From Terriglobia bacterium (GTDB lineage: Bacteria; Acidobacteriota; Terriglobia; Terriglobales; Acidobacteriaceae), in assembly GCA_020072815.1 (NCBI GenBank), contig JAIQGE010000015.1, positions 1-64,000 of the forward strand: 64,000 nucleotides of DNA, given 5' to 3'. Both the position numbers and the translations under genes were made by a program. Below, piece by piece: positions 8,908 through 17,400 of this stretch. How positions within the stretch are numbered: position 1 is the first letter of the stretch; the number at the start of each line of letters is the position of its first letter. The notes beneath the pieces were generated by a model that saw nothing but the letters and a program-made list of their open reading frames with translations, did not search any database and was not told the origin of the DNA.

Positions 8908-9302
8908 GGGGTGACCACCAGCCGCATCTTCATGTCGTCGTGGCCTGCACCGCATTTGACCGTGCACTCCACCACGTATTGGCCCGGCTGCGCAGGCGCC
9001 GCCAGGGTAAAGTCTTGCGTGCCTTCCTTAAGGCGCAAGTCCCATCCCTGGTCCTTGAGCGCATTGATTGTGAAGGTATGGATGGTGCCGTCTTTGTCCC
9101 ACTCCGTGCTCTTGTTGGCGATGATCCGCAGATGCACGACCTCATTGGCTTTCATAGTGATGACCGGCATTTTCTGGCCTTGAATCTTGAACAAGTTGTC
9201 CTTGTCGGCAATCACAGTAATCAGCCGCGGCGGGCCACCGGACATGGCCGGCGTAACCCAAACCAGGAACATGATCAGGATGACAGGCAGAATTCGATTC
9301 AT
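8904..9302 (-). CDS. Exported CuA-type cupredoxin
   Basis: A 132-residue cupredoxin with an N-terminal signal (MNRILPVILIMFLVWVTPAMS). The C-terminus has C113-TVK-C117-GAG-H121-DD-M124, the CuA ligand spacing of cytochrome c oxidase subunit II and nitrous oxide reductase. A further His75 in TIHTF sits where CuA proteins supply their first histidine. It is therefore expected to hold a binuclear copper electron-transfer centre rather than a type-1 site. The start at 9302 is chosen for the signal peptide; a GGAGG lies about 15 bases upstream, slightly far. The gene heads the ferredoxin-NrfD-cytochrome run and has its own upstream -24/-12-like promoter and activator dyad. No haem-copper oxidase core subunit is nearby. 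Confidence 0.8.
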   Translation of the reverse strand: MNRILPVILIMFLVWVTPAMSGGPPRLITVIADKDNLFKIQGQKMPVITMKANEVVHLRIIANKSTEWDKDGTIHTFTINALKDQGWDLRLKEGTQDFTLAAPAQPGQYVVECTVKCGAGHDDMKMRLVVTP

Positions 9303-9342
9303 TTTTAACAAGTGCCACCTCCCAAGAAACTGTGTAGGACAG

Positions 9343-9360
9343 ATGCATTTTGGCCACCAG
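9343..9360 (-). promoter_or_regulatory. Putative sigma-54 (-24/-12) promoter for the cupredoxin-NrfD operon
   Basis: Read on the minus strand, CTGGTGGCCAAAATGCAT has GG at 9358-9357 and GC at 9346-9345, the invariant GG-N10-GC spacing of sigma-54 promoters. The -12 element is TGC rather than the ideal TTGC, so it is a weaker match. The implied transcript start is about 30 bases before the gene start at 9302. The neighbouring regulator is a GAFTGA-type sigma-54 activator. Confidence 0.45.
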
Positions 9361-9503
9361 TCCGATATCGCGTGCAGCATGCCCCAGCCGGAGCGACAGT
9401 AAGTGCGCACAAACGTTGATCTCTGTGGCTGCCGGCAAGAGAGGTCACAAGTGATTAGTGATGACTGCGGCCGTTCTGCACGCGAAGAGCATCGGACAGT
9501 TTG

Positions 9504-9520
9504 TGTCAGATAGTCGGACA
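9504..9520. promoter_or_regulatory. Putative activator dyad (UAS), copy A
   Basis: The 17-mer TGTCAGATAGTCGGACA is a TGTC/GACA dyad that agrees at 14 of 17 positions with 10894-10910. A second half site, ATCGGACA, lies at 9491-9498. The centre is roughly 180 bp upstream of the predicted start of the cupredoxin transcript, within the normal range for NtrC-type enhancers. Confidence 0.55.
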
Positions 9521-9522
9521 TC

Positions 9523-10770
9523 TCAGTGGCGCGCCCCGGCCGGCAAATTCAGGAAGGCAAGCAGGTCGCCGACATCGTCTCCGGCCAAGGTTGGCCAGGC
9601 CAGTCCCAATTGGCGAGTTTGCGCATGCATCTGCTGGCCGTGTCGCCACAGTGCCACCGCCAGACTGATCGAGTTGTAGGTTCGCCCTCGAAGCGCGGGG
9701 GCCCGCGGGGTGCCTTCGGCGTTTTCGCCGTGACAGCGGCTGCAACCGCGCCACTGAAACACGCTTGCTCCCACATGGGGCGAACCGGAGGGTTCAACGT
9801 ATGTAAGGCTGTAGAGGAACGCGAAAATATCTGTCATCTCCTGGGCCGAAAGCTTGGGGCGCGTGATGCCTTGCCGAGCCATCGCCTTCTCCATCTGGGG
9901 ACAATGGCTGACCATAGCGCCGCCCAGTTCCATAAACGTCCCCGGCAACGGCCGCTCAGGCACAAAGCTGGGTCCCTCCAGGGTGTAGGCATCACGAATG
10001 GAGTGACATCCCGCGCAGGATTTCTGTTGAAACGTCTGCCATCCACGCTCGGGATCGCCGTACGGTACCGGGCCATTTGAGCTATCCTGCCGCACGAACG
10101 CATACAGGTCCCGCATCTCATGACCCTGAAATTTCGGCCATGGGACCCCTTCCTGCTCCGCGGATTGCCGCATTTTCGAAGCGTGGTTCCAAAGGGCTTC
10201 CGTCCACTCCATCGGCCCGATTAGGTCGTTAACTGCCGCAAGATCCGGCCCTGTCCTGCCGCCGGCCCCGTGAACGGCGTGACAACGCACGCACCCTTTG
10301 CTTTGAAATAACTCGCGCCCGATGACGGGATCACCGGGATCATCAACGTGGCGGGACATATAGAGGTAGGACAGCAACTGCGCAACGTCGTCGTAGCTGA
10401 GACTGGGACGAGGAACGCCGTCGGTGCGCATCCGCTCCCACATCTTGGGTCCGTGGTTCCACATCGCCGTGACCAGCTGTGGCAGGTCCGATCGGGACGG
10501 ATCTCTGCGGCCCAGGTCGGGGCCCACGTTGCCACCCTCGCCATTCACCGAATGGCAGCGAATGCAGCCTTTCGCGCGGAACACTACGCTGCCTTGTTGT
10601 GGGCTGCTTGCCAGAAAAAGCGAAGATCGCTCGCGCGCTCGCCGGCCCTGAGTAACCATGGCCCCGGCGAACACCACCACAGCGACTGTAGCCAGGAGCG
10701 CCCAAGCGATCAGGCGAATCGGCTGGCGCCCTTCGGAACTCTGGCCATGCGACACGGTAGGTCTCCGCAT
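9523..10770 (-). CDS. Membrane-anchored tetrahaem cytochrome c of four tandem modules
   Basis: A 415-residue protein with one N-terminal membrane helix (about 20-40) and four haem c motifs: CIRCH (69), CVRCH (160), CAGCH (252) and CSRCH (343). The motifs are 83-92 residues apart, and the intervening sequence repeats the same plan: a Gly-rich stretch with GPDL in the first two, an H-x3-M element (NHGPKM, NHASKM, SHCPQM, RHGQQM), then P-x-L/F and a helix. So the protein is four duplicated monohaem domains, each with its own candidate Met ligand. ATG at 10770 has AGGAG nearby. However the predicted sigma-54 start falls at about 10768, which would instead favour GTG at 10755 (GGAG seven bases upstream). 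It probably accepts electrons from the NrfD module. Confidence 0.85.
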   Translation of the reverse strand: MRRPTVSHGQSSEGRQPIRLIAWALLATVAVVVFAGAMVTQGRRARERSSLFLASSPQQGSVVFRAKGCIRCHSVNGEGGNVGPDLGRRDPSRSDLPQLVTAMWNHGPKMWERMRTDGVPRPSLSYDDVAQLLSYLYMSRHVDDPGDPVIGRELFQSKGCVRCHAVHGAGGRTGPDLAAVNDLIGPMEWTEALWNHASKMRQSAEQEGVPWPKFQGHEMRDLYAFVRQDSSNGPVPYGDPERGWQTFQQKSCAGCHSIRDAYTLEGPSFVPERPLPGTFMELGGAMVSHCPQMEKAMARQGITRPKLSAQEMTDIFAFLYSLTYVEPSGSPHVGASVFQWRGCSRCHGENAEGTPRAPALRGRTYNSISLAVALWRHGQQMHAQTRQLGLAWPTLAGDDVGDLLAFLNLPAGARH

Positions 10771-10778
10771 GAGACTCC

Positions 10779-10794
10779 TGCAATCGCCTGGCCA
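10779..10794 (-). promoter_or_regulatory. Putative sigma-54 (-24/-12) promoter for the tetrahaem cytochrome gene
   Basis: On the minus strand, TGGCCAGGCGATTGCA matches TGGC-N8-TTGCA with GG and GC ten bases apart, a near-consensus sigma-54 promoter. Its predicted transcript start is about 10768. It lies 134 bp downstream of the centre of the dyad at 10894-10910. Confidence 0.6.
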
Positions 10795-10876
10795 TCACGG
10801 GCGTGAAGTGATCTGAAAACTAACTTGATTGCAAACGGTTAGCGTTGGTGTTTGTGAAGAGCGGCCGGCCGGCAAG

Positions 10877-10910
10877 TGTCCGATCTGCGTGCATGTCAGA
10901 ATATCGGACA
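10877..10910. promoter_or_regulatory. Putative activator dyad (UAS), copy B
   Basis: TGTCAGAATATCGGACA at 10894-10910 is the partner of the dyad at 9504-9520. An extra half site, TGTCCGAT at 10877-10884, is the exact inverse of ATCGGACA at 10903-10910. The spacing to the predicted sigma-54 promoter suits binding of an NtrC-family dimer or tetramer. The most likely protein is the regulator encoded immediately upstream. Confidence 0.55.
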
Positions 10911-10923
10911 GTCGCGGCGGTAG

Positions 10924-12303
10924 CTACGGTTCGGTACGGTACTCCCGCATCTTGCGATAAAGCGTGTCGCGAGAGATCCCCAGGAGCGCAGCGGCCTTGC
11001 TTCGGTTTCCTTCCGCCAGTCGCAGCGCCCGGTCGATGGCCATCCGCTCCAGCGGCTCCATCGCCACCGTCTGCCCTACACCTTTGGCCGCAGGCTCGTC
11101 CGCTAGTCCGGCCGGATCGAGTAACGGCCGCAGGTCTTTTTCCGTAATGGTCTGCGGATCGTCGCGCGACAACGCGGCGAGGCTTTCGAGCAGGTTCTCC
11201 AGTTCGCGGACGTTGCCTGGGAACGCGTACTTGAGCAGCAATTCCAGAGCACTGCGATGGAGTGTGATGTGCCGTTCGTAGCGTTGTTCCAGCCTTTGCA
11301 GCGTGTGTTGCGCAAACACCAGAATGTCCTCCGGCCGCGCGCGCAGCGGAGGAATCTCGATCACTACAGTCGCAATCCGGAAATAGAAATCCTGGCGAAG
11401 CTGCTCGTGGCGAAGCTCGTCGTTGGTGCGGTTGGTAGCAGCAATGATACGCACGTCCACGGGAATGGCCTTGGTGCCGCCTACCGGCCGCACCTCTTTA
11501 TCCTGCAGCACCCGCAGCAGCTTCACCTGGACTTCCTTCGGCATCTCGCCAATCTCGTCCAGGAACACGGTGCCACGCGCCGCGGAAGCGAAAATTCCCG
11601 CGCCGTCCGCAAAGGCGCCGGTGAAAGCACCGCGACGATAGCCAAACAGCTCACTCTCAACCAACTCCCTGGGCAGAGCGCCGCAATTCACCGGAACGAA
11701 CTGGTTGGCCGCGCGGCCGCTGGCGGCGTGGATGGCGCGTGCCAGCAGTTCTTTCCCCGTGCCGGTTTCACCCAGCACCAGAACCGGCGAATCGGATTCG
11801 GCTGCTGTCCGCGCCTTCTCAACCGCCCGCTGCATGAGCGGCGAAACGTACACCAGCGAGTCGAATGAGGGACGGCAACGATGCAAGTGACTCTCGAGTT
11901 GCGAGACCCGGCTTCGCAGCCGGAATACCTCCACGATCCGCCCCACTTTCTTCTTCACTGCTTCGGGCTCCAGCGGCTTGGTCAGATAGTCTTCCGCGCC
12001 CCGCTTGATGGCCTCGACTGCCGTTTCGATGGTTCCAAAGCCGGTCATGATCATCACCGCCAGATCGGGATCTTCTCTTCGCAACTGCTCCATCAGCGTG
12101 ATGCCATCCGTCAGCGGCATCATCAGGTCCAGCAGCGCCAGGCAAATGCGGGGGTTCTTCTTCTGGATAGCGAGCGCTTCTTCGCCATCATGGGCAATTT
12201 CCACCAGGTATCCCTCTTCCTCCAGGAATTCCTGGAGGGTCCTGGTGAGGCTGGGGTCATCGTCCACGACCAGCACCGTGGGCTTGGCGCCTGACTCGTT
12301 CAT
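10924..12303 (-). CDS. NtrC-family sigma-54-dependent response regulator
   Basis: A 459-residue activator in the order receiver, AAA+ and Fis-type HTH. The receiver has the acidic patch DDD (14-16), phospho-acceptor Asp59 in LLDLMMP and Lys109. The AAA+ domain has Walker A GETGTGKE (178-185), the sigma-54-contacting GAFTGA loop (225-230) and FLDE (247-250). The C-terminus ends with EGNRSKAAALLGISRDTLYRKM, a Fis-like helix-turn-helix. All elements needed for phosphorylation-dependent open-complex formation with sigma-54 are present. Its start overlaps the kinase stop by four bases (ATGA). It ends 153 bp before the tetrahaem cytochrome gene, whose upstream region carries a dyad and a -24/-12 promoter, so it very likely controls the redox genes. 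Confidence 0.93.
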   Translation of the reverse strand: MNESGAKPTVLVVDDDPSLTRTLQEFLEEEGYLVEIAHDGEEALAIQKKNPRICLALLDLMMPLTDGITLMEQLRREDPDLAVMIMTGFGTIETAVEAIKRGAEDYLTKPLEPEAVKKKVGRIVEVFRLRSRVSQLESHLHRCRPSFDSLVYVSPLMQRAVEKARTAAESDSPVLVLGETGTGKELLARAIHAASGRAANQFVPVNCGALPRELVESELFGYRRGAFTGAFADGAGIFASAARGTVFLDEIGEMPKEVQVKLLRVLQDKEVRPVGGTKAIPVDVRIIAATNRTNDELRHEQLRQDFYFRIATVVIEIPPLRARPEDILVFAQHTLQRLEQRYERHITLHRSALELLLKYAFPGNVRELENLLESLAALSRDDPQTITEKDLRPLLDPAGLADEPAAKGVGQTVAMEPLERMAIDRALRLAEGNRSKAAALLGISRDTLYRKMREYRTEP

Positions 12304-13637
12304 GCTGATACCTCTTCCGGTGCCGCTGCTCTTGACGAGAGCGGCAGCTCGATCCGTACCACCGTGCCCTGGTTCGGAACGCTGTCAATGTGCATGCAGC
12401 CTTCATGTTCCTGGAGGATGGTCGCTGCAATGGACAACCCCAGCCCGGTACCCTTGCCCACCGGCTTAGTCGTGAAAAACGGCTCGCAAATATGTGGCAG
12501 GTTGTTCGGATCAATGCCGCAGCCGTCGTCTTCGATGGTTACGTGAATCCGCTGGTTTTCCGTGTGGCAGCCAACCAGAATATGTCCCTTTAGGCCGACG
12601 GCGTCCAGTGCATTGGTGATCAGGATCAGGAACAAGGCCTCAATCTGGTTGCGATCGGCCATGACCGCGGAACCGGGCACCTGGTCCATGTCCAGCGTGA
12701 TGCGGGCCTGTTTGGCCACAAGTTGTGGGCTTAAAAAACTCAAGACCGAATGAAGCGTTTCCTGGATGCCTTCCGCGTGCCGCGCAAGTTGTGGCCGGCG
12801 GCTGAAGTCCAGCAGCCGGCGAACAAACTGCTGGCAATAACGAATGCTGCCCTCCAGGTCACCGAGGTCCGTGTCCACGGCTGAGTTCTGGGCGTGCTTG
12901 CGCGCCAGCTGGACGCGCAGGAGCATGGACGCCAGCGGGGTATTCAGGTGGTGTGCTGTTCCCGCCGCCATCTGGCCCATCGTGGTCAGCTTTTCAACCT
13001 GCAGCAGAGTCTGTCGCAGACGGATGCGTTCCCGGATATCGACACTCACCTCCAGGAAGTAATGACCGGGTTCCTCTTCGTGATATGGAAGTACGTTGGC
13101 TTGCACGTCAATGATATCGCCGTGCTTTGCGCAACGGCGCGTTTCAACGTCCAGCACCGGTTTGCCCTGGGAGGCTTGCGCAAGAAACGTCTGCATTTCG
13201 TGTTGCTTCTCGGCGGGGACGATTGGCAGCTTGCGTCCAATCACCTCAGCGCGGGTGTAACCGTAGAGGTCCTCAGCCGAGGCATTCCACTCTTCAACCA
13301 CCAAAGCAGAGTCGAAAAGCGCGATGGCCGCGGGAGAACAGTTGAGAATCCCGAGATAGCGCGCCCGCGAGCGCCGCAGCTGTTGTTCGCTTTTACGGCG
13401 TCCCCGCAACACAAACCAGCCGGCCCAGAACGCCAACAGGAAAGAGGAAAACACGCCTCGGCTAATGTAAAGGTAATGAAGAGTAAGGTAATCGGCGTCG
13501 CGGAAGAAGCGTGATTCCAGCAGTTCCCATACGGCGAACACAAATCCGACAACGCTGATGCTCGAAAGCACCAGCGTCACCCAAAACCACCGCCGTTCGG
13601 GAAAATTGTCGGGCATCACTCCCCGGGTTGCGGCCAT
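12300..13637 (-). CDS. PAS-containing membrane sensor histidine kinase
   Basis: A 445-residue kinase with two membrane helices (about 19-38 and 60-78) separated by only some 20 residues, so a large periplasmic sensor is absent. A PAS domain follows (about 90-205), then the dimerisation box with the likely phospho-acceptor His229 (GTAHHLNTPL). The ATPase domain has NALDAVG, DDGCGI and GKGTGLGLSIA. It is the cognate partner of the sigma-54 activator with which it overlaps by four bases. The architecture suggests sensing of a membrane or cytoplasmic redox or quinone signal through PAS, though no Cys pair or haem-binding signature is obvious in that domain. ATG at 13637 is accepted because the frame extends only slightly further. 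Confidence 0.9.
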   Translation of the reverse strand: MAATRGVMPDNFPERRWFWVTLVLSSISVVGFVFAVWELLESRFFRDADYLTLHYLYISRGVFSSFLLAFWAGWFVLRGRRKSEQQLRRSRARYLGILNCSPAAIALFDSALVVEEWNASAEDLYGYTRAEVIGRKLPIVPAEKQHEMQTFLAQASQGKPVLDVETRRCAKHGDIIDVQANVLPYHEEEPGHYFLEVSVDIRERIRLRQTLLQVEKLTTMGQMAAGTAHHLNTPLASMLLRVQLARKHAQNSAVDTDLGDLEGSIRYCQQFVRRLLDFSRRPQLARHAEGIQETLHSVLSFLSPQLVAKQARITLDMDQVPGSAVMADRNQIEALFLILITNALDAVGLKGHILVGCHTENQRIHVTIEDDGCGIDPNNLPHICEPFFTTKPVGKGTGLGLSIAATILQEHEGCMHIDSVPNQGTVVRIELPLSSRAAAPEEVSA

Positions 13638-14416
13638 CTTTGTTCGACAACCTAGGCTGGAAAGGTATCCCTGTTTCTCACTCCCTGGCTGTGATCGCCG
13701 TCACATGGGGGTTGGTTCGGTGGGCCACGTTTCTGGCTTCCGGGGACACAATTGAAAATTGGGCCTTGCTAGCGGCTAGATGTACGAAGTTCCCAGAATC
13801 CTGATTCTGAAACAGCCATAATGTCCTGCCTAGGCACCGTAAACTTAGTCACTTGGCGACCCACTTAAGCCGAGGTTTTTGGCAACAGCACGTTCACGGC
13901 TGCCCTTTACTTATGAGCTTGGAAGAGAAGGGGGTGACCGTCCACAAAAGCACAGTGTGGCCGTTCATCGACTTCCGGGTTGCCCGTGATCTGACCGCAA
14001 TCGGGGCACACGGTCCAACAGGCAACTGCACTTCCCCGAACCGGACTTCGGGGGCGTCTTGACGGCATCGTTTCTTAAGATCGCGACCTTGCAGGCGGGG
14101 TTAGATTTCCAGGAACCCATCCAAAAATTATTTTTGAAACGTTCATGTCCTCATCTGCACTAACATCGGAAGGGATTTCCGATCCCGAATTGCAGTCATT
14201 GTGGCATTTGGCACAGATTGAGGCCTGAAATTGAGGCCTGAAGGTGATAGAGGCTCGCGTTCACCCCGAGGCCTTACTCCCAGCATTCATTTTTCTTAAC
14301 GTAGGTGACCGTCTTGGTGAAGCCGCAATTCCTTCGGTAACTGAAGTTGACATGTTGTTTGGCGGGCCGAATCAGGATTGCCATAATTCTAATTCAGAAG
14401 ATTGGGAGGAAAACAC
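13638..14416. other. Intergenic stretch between divergent genes, with a repeat copy
   Basis: It separates the sensor-kinase operon (minus) from the BNR-propeller gene (plus). No reading frame here resembles a protein. It includes the second copy of the dispersed repeat at 13986-14052. A clear promoter could not be assigned for either side. Confidence 0.4.
13986..14052 (+). repeat. Dispersed intergenic repeat, copy 2
   Basis: Diverged direct copy of 244-308; both lie in non-coding DNA, 13.7 kb apart. Further weak similarity (a GAGGTTTTTGG block) precedes both copies, at about 213 and 13870. Confidence 0.4.
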
Positions 14417-17400
14417 ATGCCCCTCACATTTGCACATTGCCTCCGGCTTTGCCGGTCCACCCGCTGGTTGACTCTGTGCTTGCTCGCCTTCTGTATGGCG
14501 CCTTCGGTGGTTGAGAGTCAGTCGGTAATTCAAGGGATTAACTGGTTTCCAATCGGTCCGGCTGACTACCAAAACGGACAGACCAACGCCGATTCTCGGG
14601 TGCATGCCAGCGGCCGCGCGACGGTGATCGCGGTGAATCCAGCGAACTCGAATGACGTCTGGCTGGGAACGGCCGGCGGGGGTGTATGGCACTCTACCAA
14701 CGGTGGGGTCAACTGGTTGCCAATGTCCGACAATGAGGCATCTCTGGCCATCGGTTCAATCGCGCTGGATGGTTGCAGCGCCAGCGGCTGCTCTGTGATT
14801 TATGCGGGTACCGGGGAAAACGGCATCCGGCGTGACACCTATTACGGCATGGGACTGCTGATTGGATCGACTTCGGGCGGCGAGTTTCCCACGTTCAGTT
14901 GGAATCTGGTGGGCGCCAGCCTTTTCAAGTTCGCATCGATTACCAACGTCGTTCTCGATCCTACGACCTCGGCGGGCAGCAAGGTGATTTACGTTTCCGT
15001 GTCGAGCGGCGTTACTGCTTCCGCGACTGAATCAACGGTGACGGCGCCCCCGCCGCCGCAAGGCTATGGAATCTACAAGTCCACAAATCAAGGCTCCGGC
15101 TGGACCCACCTCACCGTTCCCGGATCGGGAACTGCCCGGTCAACCGATCTGTTGATGGATCCGCAGAGCAACACGACACTTTATGCCGGCTTCCTGGGAA
15201 AAGGCATCTTCAAGACTACGGATGGAGGAGCACACTGGTGTCCGCTGAACTCCGGCATCGCGCTGCCACCGGGATGCGCGGCAGCCACGGGACTGCCCAA
15301 CCCGGCAACCACTACCTTCGACAGCGTGCGGCTGGCCATTCGTCATCCTAGCGCCGCATCACCGGCTGTCCTTTACGCCGTTCTTGGTAATTGTCCCGAT
15401 CCCATTGGCAATGGGCCGGTCTTTGGAGGCTACTGCAGTTCGCCCTTGTTCAAAACCACCGATGCAGGCGCGACTTGGACCCAGGTCAACGCTGGCGTGC
15501 CAACGGGTTTCAGCCGCTATCACCAGGCGCTGACCATCGACCCAGGCACTGACGCGACGGTCTATTTCGGCGGCCTGGTCATCAACAAGTCCACCAATAG
15601 CGGCCAAACATTTAATGAGATGGGCGCGAACGTCCACCCGGATCACCATGATCTGGTTTTTCCCGACCCCTCGAACGCGAGCCGCATTTACGACGTGAAC
15701 GATGGCGGTTTTGTGTTTTCCAACGACGGCGGTAATTCGTGGACCAGCGGGAACAGCGATCTGCAAATCAGCGGATTCCAATCCCTTTCTTTCTCGCCGT
15801 TGACGGCTCGCATTATCGGAGGGACGCAGGACAACGGAACCGAAATGTGGGTGGGCACGCGCATCTGGAACCACAGTGACGATGGCGACTCCGCCTCGAC
15901 CGTCATGGACCGGGATGACGTCATGACCATGTTCGATCTTTACGTGAGCGTGGATCCCCGCAGGTCCACGGACGGCGGCAGCTGTTGTGGCTGGTCAAGC
16001 ATTACGAATGGCTTGAATACCTTGGAGCCGGCATCCTTTTATGCTCCAATCGTGGAGGCCGCCGCGGCTCCCCATAATCTTTTCTTCGGCAGCAACCGTT
16101 TGTACCGGAGCCCCGACAAAGGCAGCTCCTGGACCGCGGTGAGCCCGGTGCTGGGCGGAACGACACCAGTCTTTCCTGATATAGGCGTTTCCAACGTGAT
16201 TACGACCATTGCCGTGGCCCCCAGCAATGGCAACCGCGTTTACATCGGCTACTACGACGGGCAAATGTTCGTCACCAATAGCGCCTGCACCACCCTGGCT
16301 TGCTGGACCCCGATCGGGGGCGCAGCCAAGGGTCTTCCCAACGCGCCGATCACGCGCATCGCCGTGGATCCCAACAGCCCCGATGTCGCTTACGCCACCT
16401 ACTCGGGCTTCAGCGCCGGAGCCCATGTGTTCAAGACCACGAACGGCGGCGGCATGTGGACACCGGCGAATACCGGGCTGCCAAGCATCCCCACCAACAC
16501 CATCACGGTGGAAAACCCCACTACCCTCTGGGTGGGCACGGATGACGGAGTTTATCTGAGCACCAACTCTGGTGGCAGCTGGATCAAATATGGAACTGGA
16601 CTGCCGCATGTACCGGTGTATGAGATTTCCGTTGACACAGTTCGTGGGCGTCTTTACGCGGGTACCCACGGCCGCGGCGCGTTCATCATTACGCAACCGT
16701 TCCTCAGCAACTTTGAAGGCTGGGTGAACAATGACATCTGGGACATCCCGGTGTTTGGCAATGGCTTTGTCGGCACTCTGGCGAACCCGGTCGGCTCCGC
16801 CTGCACCATGCAGATCATTCAGCAAAATGGCGCCGTCTGCGCTGCATCTACCACCGATGACATGGGCGGAACCATTTCGTTTGACGGCTCGGGCAGCATC
16901 GTGACCAGCAAAGGCGGCTTCTACAAAGGAAAAACCGTTGCGTGGGCCTGCTTCAATGGAAGCTGCATCGGCGGCAAGACAATCGCGCAATGCAATCCGC
17001 CTGGCAACCCGATCACCAGCGTAACCATCACCTGCGGCGGGCAGGTGGGGATTGATCATATTTTGGGTTGTCCGGCGCAAGCGAATCCCCCGAGCAGCAT
17101 TCTGGGTCTTTCCGGTATGCCGGCCGGGGGGCCAGCGCCGGGACCTGGTCCGGCTCCGCCAACACCCGGATCGGAACCGGTCCCAGCCGCTAATTTTGAC
17201 GTGATTCCCGCGGTACAGGGACGGAACGGTGTGCAGGTCCTGTGCACTGCGAATGTCGCCCTGCAGACGGGAACTAAGACCGACGCGGCGCTCTTGAAGA
17301 CGCGCGACGCCGTGAATTCAACTCCCTCCTGCCAGCAAAGCGGGGTGAAAGCTGAGGTTCATGGAATACCACCGGAACCGCTCAAAGGGGAAGACCTCCA

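Noticed and set aside
8062-13637. A nitrite reductase (Nrf) or polysulfide reductase operon
   Set aside because: The ferredoxin and NrfD-like genes fit, but neither a pentahaem NrfA-type nor a molybdopterin PsrA-type catalytic gene is present.
15995-17080. A 361-codon frame antisense to the propeller gene
   Set aside because: It covers the BNR repeats, has no ribosome binding site and its composition is typical of antisense high-GC frames.
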